Shown here: positions 1 to 6,887 of the stretch, piece after piece | Numbering within the stretch: position 1 is the first letter of the stretch | Layout: every line of letters begins with the position of its first letter | NCBI GenBank assembly: GCA_018660965.1 | Contig: JABJJH010000019.1 | Coordinates: forward strand, 1 to 15,037 | Direction: 5' to 3' | DNA: 15,037 nt | DNA from: Rhodospirillaceae bacterium | Lineage (GTDB): Bacteria > Pseudomonadota > Alphaproteobacteria > UBA8366 > GCA-2717185 | The notes under the pieces: model-generated | What the model saw: the letters and a program-made list of their open reading frames with translations, nothing else | Database searches by the model: none | What the model was told of the DNA's origin: nothing | Made by a program: the position numbers and the translations under genes

Positions 1-622
1 CGCCCATTTCGCGCATGTTGTTCGAGGTTAAAAAGACCAACGGCGGCTTTGTCGATTTAATCGTTCCGATTTCCGGGATCGTCACCTGGAATTCCGACAG
101 AATTTCGAGCAGGAACGCTTCGAATTCTTCGTCCGACTTGTCAACCTCGTCGATCAGCAACACCGCGCCATGTTCCTGCCGCAACGCCTTCAGCAAGGGG
201 CGGGGCTCCAGGAACTGTTCGGAGAAGAACATGTCGCCAAAATCGTGCAGTCGCGCCATGGATTCGTCCAACCCCTTGGTGTCGGACAAGGTGTCGCCCA
301 TTTTGTCTTTGAGGATTTGAGTGTAGAGAAGCTGCTTGCCGTATTTCCATTCGTACAGCGCCTTGGATTCATCCAGTCCTTCGTAACACTGCATGCGGAT
401 CAGCGGCAGGCCGAGCCAATTCGCCGTGGACAGGGCTAATTCCGTCTTGCCAACCCCGGCCGACCCTTCAACAAGGATTGGCTTGGTCAGGTTCTGCGCC
501 ACGAACAGCGCGGTGGCGATGCGACGCGACGCGATGTAGCCGACCTCGCCCAGGCCTTCCATGATGCTTTCGACCGAGGCCAGTTTTTCATCAACGCCCT
601 GCGGCGGAACAATGTTATTCAT
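1..622 (-). CDS. MoxR/CoxD-like AAA+ ATPase (3' end outside window)
   Basis: The first 207 residues of an AAA+ ATPase are visible, read leftwards from the ATG at 622; the C-terminus lies beyond the left edge. Residues 53-60 form a Walker A loop (GSAGVGKT), 154-161 a Walker B (VLLIDEVD) and 198-201 a sensor 1 (LTSN), so the nucleotide site looks intact. The spacing fits the MoxR family, whose members act as chaperones that insert cofactors or activate partner complexes, usually together with a von Willebrand factor A (VWA) protein. The N-terminal style, with a Y-E-G-L-D segment (80-84) after Walker A, resembles the CoxD-like branch near CO-dehydrogenase-type genes. The gene starts 37 bp after the acyl-CoA dehydrogenase-like gene on the same strand, suggesting co-transcription. 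The start has no strong Shine-Dalgarno sequence. A VWA (CoxE-like) gene would be expected just left of the window; that is inference. Confidence 0.85.
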   Translation of the reverse strand, partial: MNNIVPPQGVDEKLASVESIMEGLGEVGYIASRRIATALFVAQNLTKPILVEGSAGVGKTELALSTANWLGLPLIRMQCYEGLDESKALYEWKYGKQLLYTQILKDKMGDTLSDTKGLDESMARLHDFGDMFFSEQFLEPRPLLKALRQEHGAVLLIDEVDKSDEEFEAFLLEILSEFQVTIPEIGTIKSTKPPLVFLTSNNMREMG

Positions 623-659
623 AAGGGGACTGCTTTCAATTTTCTTGTTCACTAAGGGA

Positions 660-1826
660 TCAGGCTTCAATCAAGGCGACCGCGCGTCGACGAGCCTGAA
701 TAATATGCGCGGTTCTGGCAATGCCAAGGGTCTTTTCCAGGTCGCGACGTTCCGCCGCTAGCCCGGACGACGCGGCCAGTCCGCTTTTATCCATCAACGC
801 GCCGATCCGTTGCTGCTGAACGCGCGACCAGTCACGCGCGGCGGCGGCGATGCTTGAAATTTCATCCGCATTCGCCTCGGGATCGAGATCGAGCAATTCA
901 GCGGCGTGGTAGGCCATCGCCGCCAATCCGTCCGGCGCAGCGGCGAGCCAGCCGAGTTCGGCCATATCGTCGTCGTCCAGCGCGCCGGGATCGACTTCAT
1001 GGGCGAATTGCGCAATTTGATGGCGCATCGACCCCGCCATGGACGCCGCCGCAAGCGCGTCTTCGGTTCGTCGCATGGGCAGCGAAATCGCGGCGAAGGC
1101 GTCGCCTTCCGGCCCCAGTATGTTCGCGGCGGGAACCCGGACATCGGTCAATTTCAAACCGCAATGCGGGGCGGGCCGCAAATAATCGATTTTAACGCCT
1201 TCGGTCCGCTCCAACCCCGGCGCATCGCCGGGAACCAGCAACACCGAGAATTGTTTGCGCTCGTTCTCGACCCCGGTAATGGCGAGGACAAGGAACAAAT
1301 CGGCGATGGGGCCATTGGTGAGATAGGCCTTTTCGCCATTGAGAATGAAGTCGTCGCCGTCGCGCGTCGCCGTGGTTTTCAAATGCTTCGGGTGTGCGCC
1401 CGCGCCCGGTTCCGATATCGCCATGCACGGCGTCATCGCCCCGGACGCCAGCTTCGGAACATAGGCCGCGCGCTGTACGGAATCGCCCAACCGTAAAATA
1501 TGCAACCGCGCGATTGTCTGGCGACTCAGCCAACAGCTCACGATTCCCTTGACGCCGCCGACCGCCGCCAGGGCTTCCGCCGCCATGGCGAGCGCCCGGT
1601 AATCGCCGCCACAACCGCCAAGCGTTTCTGGCAACCCAATTCCCGCAAGCCCGGCGTCGCCGAAGGCGCGCCATAAATCGGCGGGGATGACCTCGTGGTC
1701 GCGCCAATCCGAACGCGACGCGACGTGCGTTCGCGCGAACGTCTCCATGCGCGCGCGCAACGCCCGGCGAAGTGATTGCGCCTTGGTCGCATTTTCGGTG
1801 CAGCCCATTTTCATGCGGCGCATCAT
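660..1826 (-). CDS. Acyl-CoA dehydrogenase-family flavoprotein, divergent C-terminus
   Basis: About 388 residues, the usual length for the family. The N-terminal half is convincing: the segment from GLAGIGLPETLGGCGGDY, then MAISEPGAGA (about residues 135-144), then DFILNGEKAYLTNGPIAD, which are the FAD/acyl-CoA contact regions of acyl-CoA dehydrogenases. These enzymes normally introduce an alpha,beta double bond into acyl-CoA and pass electrons to ETF. The C-terminal half is divergent: the usual YEGTSEIQ-type segment carrying the catalytic Glu reads as GIARTAHIIQ, with no Glu at that place. It may therefore use another base or do another reaction. The frame stays open upstream to 1991, but that part overlaps the NIPSNAP gene and looks non-coding. 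ATGs at 1826, 1823, 1814 and 1808 are all possible and none has a clear ribosome binding site, so the start is uncertain. It follows the NIPSNAP gene by 65 bp. Confidence 0.8.
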   Translation of the reverse strand: MMRRMKMGCTENATKAQSLRRALRARMETFARTHVASRSDWRDHEVIPADLWRAFGDAGLAGIGLPETLGGCGGDYRALAMAAEALAAVGGVKGIVSCWLSRQTIARLHILRLGDSVQRAAYVPKLASGAMTPCMAISEPGAGAHPKHLKTTATRDGDDFILNGEKAYLTNGPIADLFLVLAITGVENERKQFSVLLVPGDAPGLERTEGVKIDYLRPAPHCGLKLTDVRVPAANILGPEGDAFAAISLPMRRTEDALAAASMAGSMRHQIAQFAHEVDPGALDDDDMAELGWLAAAPDGLAAMAYHAAELLDLDPEANADEISSIAAAARDWSRVQQQRIGALMDKSGLAASSGLAAERRDLEKTLGIARTAHIIQARRRAVALIEA

Positions 1827-1891
1827 AAACAGGTGAAATAAGAAAAACGAGACCTTCAGGTCCGGACATTTCCCATTAAACGGAACCCGGC

Positions 1892-2218
1892 TTACTTGAC
1901 GGCGGAAAAACTGGTTGGTTGGAGAATGGAGTTGGTGATTGTCGCGACGATAGGACCGTCTTTTTCGGTTTCCGCCCGTTTGGTTTGCCATTCGGGATCG
2001 GCTGCGAACGCCGCGAATTTTTCTTCCCGTTCGGCCAGCGATTCCCAGGCCAGCATATAATGGAGGTCCTGATTGTTCTCGCCGATCACGGTTGTCCAGA
2101 ATCCGGCCTGACGGATGCCGTGTTTTTCCCAGAGCTTCAATGTGATGGTGTCAAAGCGCTTCAATAACGCGGGCAACCGTCCCGAAATACAATGATAGAC
2201 GCGCAACTCGTACAGCAT
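1892..2218 (-). CDS. NIPSNAP-family protein
   Basis: A 108-residue protein starting MLYELRVYHC and containing a WEKHGIRQAGFWTTVIG segment, then LHYMLAWESLAEREEKFAAF and a WQTKRAETEKDGPIV stretch. This order is typical of the NIPSNAP family, small dimeric alpha/beta-barrel (ferredoxin-like) proteins. Their biochemical role is mostly unknown, and bacterial members often sit in catabolic operons. No signal peptide or membrane segment is visible, so it is probably cytoplasmic. The start at 2218 is supported by AGGGGAGA seven bases upstream (2226-2233 on the complement). It is the first gene of the leftward group with the acyl-CoA dehydrogenase-like and MoxR-like genes. Confidence 0.88.
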   Translation of the reverse strand: MLYELRVYHCISGRLPALLKRFDTITLKLWEKHGIRQAGFWTTVIGENNQDLHYMLAWESLAEREEKFAAFAADPEWQTKRAETEKDGPIVATITNSILQPTSFSAVK

Positions 2219-2324
2219 GGCGTTTTCTCCCCTAACAAGTTTTAAACTCCGCTATTTTTAGGTCAGTCCGGCGCAAATTGAAATGGGCATCGCCCCGCCG
2301 CGATTGTGTCCAAACAGCCTTTTC

Positions 2325-2338
2325 TTGATCTGGGTCAA
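2325..2338 (+). promoter_or_regulatory. FNR/FixK/Anr-type binding site
   Basis: TTGATCTGGGTCAA matches the FNR/FixK consensus TTGAT-N4-ATCAA at 9 of 10 defined bases. Its centre is about 100 bp before the ATG of the short sugar-transferase-like gene and about 113 bp before the divergent NIPSNAP gene. A TATTAA at 2364-2369 would put the box near -42 to -45 of a rightward start site, the place where FNR-type activators usually act. No AT-rich -10 is seen at the matching place on the leftward side. Oxygen or redox control of the rightward gene is therefore likely, but is inference. Confidence 0.65.
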
Positions 2339-2363
2339 CGACAGCGCCCCCGAAACGGTATTG

Positions 2364-2369
2364 TATTAA
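2364..2369 (+). promoter_or_regulatory. Candidate -10 element downstream of the FNR-type box
   Basis: TATTAA stands about 32 bases after the centre of the FNR-type box, so transcription would begin near 2373-2376 and leave a leader of roughly 57 bases before the ATG at 2432. There is no TTGACA-like -35, which suits an activator-dependent promoter. Confidence 0.35.
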
Positions 2370-2383
2370 AGACCGCTAAACTT

Positions 2384-2399
2384 CGGAACGAGTGTTCCG
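2384..2399. repeat. Perfect inverted repeat in the leader of the sugar-transferase-like gene
   Basis: CGGAAC-GAGT-GTTCCG is a perfect 6-bp inverted repeat with a 4-base spacer. It lies between the predicted transcription start and the ribosome binding site at 2418-2424. It could be a small RNA hairpin in the leader or a repressor operator; nothing in the sequence decides between these. Confidence 0.4.
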
Positions 2400-2431
2400 C
2401 GTCTCGCAAAATACATTGGGGGAGTTTGAGT

Positions 2432-2821
2432 ATGGGCGCGACAATCAACATCAATCATCGTCAGGCCCTTGGGCGCCACAACCATTCGTTCCGCGACCGT
2501 GCACTCGACATTTTGACCGGGTCTATCCTGTTTATGTTCCTAGCGCCATCTATGGCCCTGGCCGCGTTGACGACGCTGCTGTTCAATCGGGGGCGCGTTT
2601 TCACGAAACTATCGCGGGCTAAAAAGGATGGTCGCGTGGTTTCGGTTTTGAATTACCAGAACGAGCGGCCCGCCGTTGGCGCGACGCGAGCCATCGACCG
2701 ATATAATCGATTTCTGGTTTACAGTCGGCTGGTGGCGTTGCCCGAAATTATCAACGTGGTGACCGGCGAACTGAGCTTATTCGACCCGGACGGCGTGCGT
2801 CCTTCCCTGTTCGCCGCCTGA
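2432..2821 (+). CDS. Short sugar-transferase-like (phosphoglycosyl transferase) protein without the catalytic Asp-Glu pair
   Basis: A 129-residue protein. The ATG at 2432 is chosen because GGGGGAG (2418-2424) lies seven bases upstream; a GTG at 2306 in the same frame would read through the FNR-type box and promoter. Residues 24-51 (ALDILTGSILFMFLAPS onwards) match the membrane-embedded re-entrant helix of bacterial sugar transferases (PF02397 type), including a central proline at 39. Residues 98-118 (SRLVALPEIINVVTGELSLF) match the region that normally reads SLDELPQLxNVxxGxMSxxGP. The catalytic Asp-Glu of true phosphoglycosyl transferases is Val101-Ala102 here, the KFRSM-like segment is missing, and the protein is far shorter than the usual 190-220 residues. 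It is probably membrane-associated but not active as a transferase, perhaps regulatory. It ends 11 bp from the convergent LLM gene. Confidence 0.75.
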   Translation: MGATININHRQALGRHNHSFRDRALDILTGSILFMFLAPSMALAALTTLLFNRGRVFTKLSRAKKDGRVVSVLNYQNERPAVGATRAIDRYNRFLVYSRLVALPEIINVVTGELSLFDPDGVRPSLFAA

Positions 2822-2832
2822 ACGAGTTTAGG

Positions 2833-3894
2833 TCACCACCCTGGATCGTGTCCCTTGAACGGTGTCGGGATGCGCTGGACATCCTGTAGGATTTCGCCCA
2901 ACGGCCCCGGCGGCGTATCTGTCGGAATGAACAGCGTGATCGAATCCGCAAGCCCGCCATAGCGTTCCTCGATCTTCTTGGCGACTTCATCATGCGTGCC
3001 GACGATGGCGAACAAATCGACCACGTCATCGGGAATCATCGCCGCCATTTCATCCCACCGCCCCGCGGCGGGAAGCGGGCGAAGTTTGTGACCCAAATCC
3101 AGCATGTCGTGCAATTCCAGCACACGCCAATAGGACCGCGTCGAACAATAAAACGAAATACGAAACCGAATGTATTCGCGCATCTTCGCGACGGCTTCCT
3201 CGTCCGGGCCGGTGGCCATGAAGGCGCCGGAAATGACTTCGATTTGGCTGCGGTCCCGTCCATGGTCGTTCTGGCCGCCGCGATCCAGCCCCTTGCCGAT
3301 TTGCGTCAGGATGCGTTCCGCGAGATAACGCTGCGTGTTGAAGGGGTGCAGCCGAACGCCGTCAGCGACCTCCCCCGCGACGCCCAGCATGGCGGGACCG
3401 ACCGCCGACATGGCGATGGGAATGCGCGGCAATCCCAGGGGGCGGGGCGCGAAATTCGGCGTCGTCAGGGTCAGCGTGTAGTGATCGCTGTGATAGTCGA
3501 GCGGCTCTTCGGTTTCCCAGGCGCGCCAGACCGCGCGCACCGCGCCGATATAGTCGCGCATGCGCGGCGCCGGCGGCGTCCAAGCGATGCCGTAGCGCCG
3601 TTCATTATGGCCTTTCACCTGCGACCCGAGGCCAAGGTAAAACCGGCCATTCGACGCCTTGTTCAAATCCCAGGCGGCGTGCGCCATGATCGTGGGGCTG
3701 CGCGGGAAGGCGATGGCGACGCCGGTGCCAATCTGAATACGGTTCGTCGCCAAGGCGGCGACCGTCAGGGGCGGGAACGGACCATGCGCGTTTTCCAGGG
3801 CGTCGACGCCATCGAACCCCGCGTCCTCGGCTTCCTTGGACACGCGCTGCGACTCGCGAAGATCATTATTGGGGATTTGATAGAAAACACGCAT
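2833..3894 (-). CDS. LLM-class (luciferase-like, possibly F420-dependent) oxidoreductase, copy 1
   Basis: 353 residues. The start at 3894 gives MRVFYQIPNNDL and has GGGAGG eight bases upstream (3903-3908 on the complement); the open frame runs on to 4167 but crosses the intergenic region and looks non-coding. Features of the luciferase-like TIM barrel are present: DAGFDGVDALEN near residue 22, the strand IQIGTGVAIAFPRSP, GRFYLGLGSQVKGH and a C-terminal AIVGTHDEVAKKIEERY. Enzymes of this class use reduced FMN or F420 for oxidation, monooxygenation or reduction of small molecules. The layout is like the family often labelled MSMEG_2256. It is a clear paralogue of the gene at 4088, with the same length and matching segments throughout, and the two are transcribed away from each other. 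Whether the organism makes F420 cannot be seen here. Confidence 0.88.
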   Translation of the reverse strand: MRVFYQIPNNDLRESQRVSKEAEDAGFDGVDALENAHGPFPPLTVAALATNRIQIGTGVAIAFPRSPTIMAHAAWDLNKASNGRFYLGLGSQVKGHNERRYGIAWTPPAPRMRDYIGAVRAVWRAWETEEPLDYHSDHYTLTLTTPNFAPRPLGLPRIPIAMSAVGPAMLGVAGEVADGVRLHPFNTQRYLAERILTQIGKGLDRGGQNDHGRDRSQIEVISGAFMATGPDEEAVAKMREYIRFRISFYCSTRSYWRVLELHDMLDLGHKLRPLPAAGRWDEMAAMIPDDVVDLFAIVGTHDEVAKKIEERYGGLADSITLFIPTDTPPGPLGEILQDVQRIPTPFKGHDPGW

Positions 3895-4016
3895 CGAAGG
3901 CGCCTCCCTGTTGCTTTGCCTGAACGGGGACTCTCCCGATGGCGCTTCCCATATGTCAAAACGGTAGCAACATCCTCCAACGAAGAAAAGCGCCCGACGT
4001 TCCGAATCGTGATTTC

Positions 4017-4043
4017 TTGACAACAACTTGTTAGCGTTAATAT
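4017..4043 (+). promoter_or_regulatory. Candidate sigma-70-type promoter for the rightward LLM gene
   Basis: A perfect TTGACA (4017-4022) is followed after 15 bases by TAATAT (4038-4043); TATTTG at 4041-4046 gives an 18-base spacing instead. The spacer holds AACAACTTGTT (4022-4032), a palindrome of two 5-bp arms around one base, which could be an operator in the shared region between the divergent LLM genes. The leader to the ATG at 4088 would be about 38 bases. Confidence 0.45.
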
Positions 4044-4087
4044 TTGAGCCGCGCCAGATTTTGATAGCGATTATGAAAAGGTGAGCC

Positions 4088-5149
4088 ATGAAAGTCGAAA
4101 CAGTACTGCCGCTCGGCAAGGTGGACCCCGGTCTGCGCAAGCCCGAACAGCCGCTTGATCTGACCACGGTTGGCGATGATGCGCGCCGGGTGGAGGAACT
4201 CGGCTATGACGGGTTGTTCGCGTCCGAGAACAAGGAAGACCCATTCGTCACCATCGCGGTCGCGGCCCAGACCACGCAGCGGCTACAATTGGGAAATTCC
4301 GTTGTTATCGCTTTTGCGCGCAGCCCCGCCGTTACGGCCATGTTCGCCTGGTCCATGCAAAAGCTGTCGCAAGGACGCTTCACACTGGGGCTCGGATCAC
4401 AGGTGCGGGCGCATATTCAACGGCGCTTCGGCGTTTCGGACTGGACGCCGGCGGGGACCTGGATGCGCGAATACGTACAAGCGGTGCGCGCGATATGGGA
4501 TTGCTGGCAGAACGACGCCAAACTGGATTTTGAAGGCGACCACTACCGGCTGAATCTCGTAGTGCCACAGTTCAATCCCGGCCCGATTGCGAAACCTGAT
4601 ATCCCCATCCACCTCGCCGCGTTGAACCCCTATATGTGTCAGGTCGCCGGTGAAGTGGCCGACAGCCTGGGACCACACCCCATTTGTACGCGCGCCTATA
4701 TCGAAGACGTGATGCTGCCCGCCGTGCGCAAAGGCGCGGAAAAAACCGGACGCGATCCGGGCGACGTTAAAGTCGCCATGCGATCGCTTATCGCCACCGG
4801 GCCGGATGAGGAAACCCTGCATGATCGCGCGGAAGCGGTGCGGGCGCGCGTCGCCTTCTACGCCTGCACCCCGAGCTACCGCGCCGTCTTCGAACATCAC
4901 GGCCTGGGGGATTTGGCCAAGCGCTTGAGTGGGCTCGCCCGTGAACAGCGCTGGGAAGAAATGCCGCCGATGATCAGCGACGAAATGCTGCACACCTTCG
5001 CGGTGGTCGGAACCTTCGATGAGATAATTGATCGAATGCGCCAGCGCTGCGCCGGGATTGCGGACAGCACCGAATTCAGCATTCCGATGACGTCGGATAC
5101 GGAATATGAACGACTGGCGGACTTGATCAAAACGCTTCAGCAGAGTTAA
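4088..5149 (+). CDS. LLM-class (luciferase-like, possibly F420-dependent) oxidoreductase, copy 2
   Basis: 353 residues, paralogue of the divergent gene at 2833-3894. Landmarks are EELGYDGLFASENKEDPF, LQLGNSVVIAFARSP, GRFTLGLGSQVRAHIQRR and, near the C-terminus, FAVVGTFDEIIDRMRQRC. These fit the luciferase-like monooxygenase fold with a flavin- or F420-binding barrel. Compared with copy 1 it carries about 16 extra residues near the N-terminus (VDPGLRKPEQPLDLTTVG) and lacks as many elsewhere. AAGGTGA precedes the ATG at 4088, and a TTGACA-type promoter lies upstream. It is the first gene of the rightward set; the acyl-CoA synthetase begins 92 bp after its stop. Substrate and cofactor are unknown. 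Its position next to a CoA ligase points to oxidation of the compound that the cluster degrades. Confidence 0.88.
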   Translation: MKVETVLPLGKVDPGLRKPEQPLDLTTVGDDARRVEELGYDGLFASENKEDPFVTIAVAAQTTQRLQLGNSVVIAFARSPAVTAMFAWSMQKLSQGRFTLGLGSQVRAHIQRRFGVSDWTPAGTWMREYVQAVRAIWDCWQNDAKLDFEGDHYRLNLVVPQFNPGPIAKPDIPIHLAALNPYMCQVAGEVADSLGPHPICTRAYIEDVMLPAVRKGAEKTGRDPGDVKVAMRSLIATGPDEETLHDRAEAVRARVAFYACTPSYRAVFEHHGLGDLAKRLSGLAREQRWEEMPPMISDEMLHTFAVVGTFDEIIDRMRQRCAGIADSTEFSIPMTSDTEYERLADLIKTLQQS

Positions 5150-5229
5150 CCCAACGCCCGAGGCGCGAAATCAAACCTTGAGGCTGCGTCGCCAATCGAG
5201 CAAATTTATACGTGTCGCGCGCAGACTTT

Positions 5230-5234
5230 AAGGA
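5230..5234 (+). promoter_or_regulatory. Ribosome binding site fixing the acyl-CoA synthetase start
   Basis: AAGGA ends seven bases before the ATG at 5242, while the in-frame GTG at 5212 has nothing comparable. This decides the start in favour of 5242. Confidence 0.6.
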
Positions 5235-5241
5235 CAACCAC

Positions 5242-6870
5242 ATGCAGCGAACACGGATGACCGATTATGACGAGGCGCACGCCGCCTTCGATTGGTCCTT
5301 GCCGGATAGTTTCAATTTCGGCGGCGACGTCATTGACGTATTCGCCGAAGACCCCAATCGCCTGGCCTTGATCTGGTGCGACGGCGCGGGCGCGGAACGC
5401 CGCTTCACCTTCGCCGACATCCGCCGCCTGTCGAACCAGTTCGCCAATCTGCTGCGCGCAAACGGCGTGGCGAAGGGCGACCGCGTCGTTGTGATGTTGC
5501 CACGCATCCCCGAATGGCAAATCGTCATGATCGGGTGCTTGAAGCTGGGCGCCGTTCCCATTCCCTGCATCACCATGCTGACGGCGAAGGACATCGCCTA
5601 CCGCGTCGGCCATTCCGGCGCCGTTGCGGTCGTGGCGACCGGGGCCGACGCCGTGAAGTTCGATGACGCCGCCGCTTTCCATCTGCGTTGCGCCGTTGGC
5701 GCCTGTGCCAATAAAGACGGGGGCTGGCTGGATTTCGACGCCGCCATCGCCGCTCAACCGGACGACTTCGATCCTGTCCGCATGGGTATCGAAGACCCCG
5801 CAATCATGTACTACACCTCCGGGTCGACCGGCGACCCCAAGGGCGTGATCCATGCGGCGCGCAGCCTGTTCGCGTGGCGCGTCTCCGCCTGGCATTGGCT
5901 GGATTTAAATGAAAATGACGTAATGTGGTGCACGGCGGACACCGGATGGAGCAAGGCGGGCACCAGCGTTCTGTTCGGTCCGTGGAGCGTTGGGGCGACA
6001 GTATTGTTTTATGACGGACCGTTCGACCCGCGCGGGCGTTTCGATCTACTGGCGAAATACGGCGTGACGGTGTTTTGCGCCGCCGCGACGGAATTGCGCC
6101 GTCTGGTGCTGGAAAATATATCCGGCGTCGATTTATCCGCCCTGCGCCAAACCGTGTCGGCGGGGGAAACCGTCAATCCCGACGTGATCGACCGCTGGAC
6201 CGCAATGACGGGCACACCGCTGCTGGACGGGTACGGCCTGACCGAAATTTTGATGGTGATCCTGAATTATCCGGCTCTGCCCGTGAAGCCGGGGTCGATG
6301 GGCAAGCCGTTGCCGGGAACCGACATCGCGGTCATCGACGACAATGACCAACCGCTGGGCCTCGGAAAGATCGGTCGCCTCGTCATACGATTGCCGCATC
6401 CGCAGCTTATGCACGGCTATTGGAATGACCCGGAATTGACTGCATCGGCTTTCGTGAATGTCGATGGAATTCGTCATTTCATCACCAGTGACGTGGTCAG
6501 CGTGGACGAAGATGGGTATGTATTCTACCAGGGCCGCGCCGACGACGTGATTAACGCATCGGGTTATCGGATCGGGCCGCTGGAGGTTGAAAACGCGCTG
6601 ATGGCGCATGAGTCCGTGCAGGAATGCGCCGCAATCGGCAGCCCCGACGCGGATCGCGGCGAAGTCGTAAAAGCCTTCGTGGTGTTGAATGACGGTTTTA
6701 CCGGCGACGACGCGCTCATCACGACGCTGCAGGATCACGCCAAGCAAATCACGGCGCCGTACAAATATCCCCGCAAAATCGAATTCGTCGATGATCTGCC
6801 GAAAACGACGACCGGCAAGATACAGCGCGGCGAATTGCGTCGACGCGAAGACCAACGCAGCCACCCATAA
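5242..6870 (+). CDS. Acyl-CoA synthetase (AMP-forming, ANL superfamily)
   Basis: 542 residues from the ATG at 5242. It adenylates a carboxylic acid with ATP and transfers the acyl group to CoA. The signature YYTSGSTGDPKG lies at about residues 190-201, followed by the adenine-binding DGYGLTE motif, then GRADDVINASGYRIGPLEVE at the hinge, and the PKTTTGKIQRGELR motif with the adenylation lysine at about 526. All core motifs are intact, so it should be active. The overall layout, with a W-rich segment (WCTADTGWSKAG) after the P-loop, is like acetyl-/medium-chain acyl-CoA synthetases rather than long-chain ones. It lies 17 bp before the PhyH-family gene, most likely in one operon. The acid cannot be named; in this context it probably activates the substrate of the cluster. 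Confidence 0.92.
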   Translation: MQRTRMTDYDEAHAAFDWSLPDSFNFGGDVIDVFAEDPNRLALIWCDGAGAERRFTFADIRRLSNQFANLLRANGVAKGDRVVVMLPRIPEWQIVMIGCLKLGAVPIPCITMLTAKDIAYRVGHSGAVAVVATGADAVKFDDAAAFHLRCAVGACANKDGGWLDFDAAIAAQPDDFDPVRMGIEDPAIMYYTSGSTGDPKGVIHAARSLFAWRVSAWHWLDLNENDVMWCTADTGWSKAGTSVLFGPWSVGATVLFYDGPFDPRGRFDLLAKYGVTVFCAAATELRRLVLENISGVDLSALRQTVSAGETVNPDVIDRWTAMTGTPLLDGYGLTEILMVILNYPALPVKPGSMGKPLPGTDIAVIDDNDQPLGLGKIGRLVIRLPHPQLMHGYWNDPELTASAFVNVDGIRHFITSDVVSVDEDGYVFYQGRADDVINASGYRIGPLEVENALMAHESVQECAAIGSPDADRGEVVKAFVVLNDGFTGDDALITTLQDHAKQITAPYKYPRKIEFVDDLPKTTTGKIQRGELRRREDQRSHP

Positions 6871-6887
6871 TCACACCGGAGAATACA

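Noticed and set aside
1827..1991. N-terminal extension of the acyl-CoA dehydrogenase-like frame
   Set aside because: It would overlap the end of the NIPSNAP gene by 100 bases and gives a Arg/Phe-rich stretch unlike acyl-CoA dehydrogenases.
2992..4020. Open frame of 342 codons on the plus strand, opposite the first LLM gene
   Set aside because: The minus-strand LLM protein has recognisable family motifs and a good ribosome binding site; the plus-strand product is Arg/His-rich and has none.
3895..4167. N-terminal extension of the first LLM protein up to 4167
   Set aside because: It crosses the divergent promoter region and the start of the second LLM gene, whereas the ATG at 3894 has a proper ribosome binding site and the normal family N-terminus.
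5212..5241. GTG start at 5212 for the acyl-CoA synthetase
   Set aside because: It has no ribosome binding site, while the ATG at 5242 has AAGGA at the right distance and the extra residues do not resemble the family.
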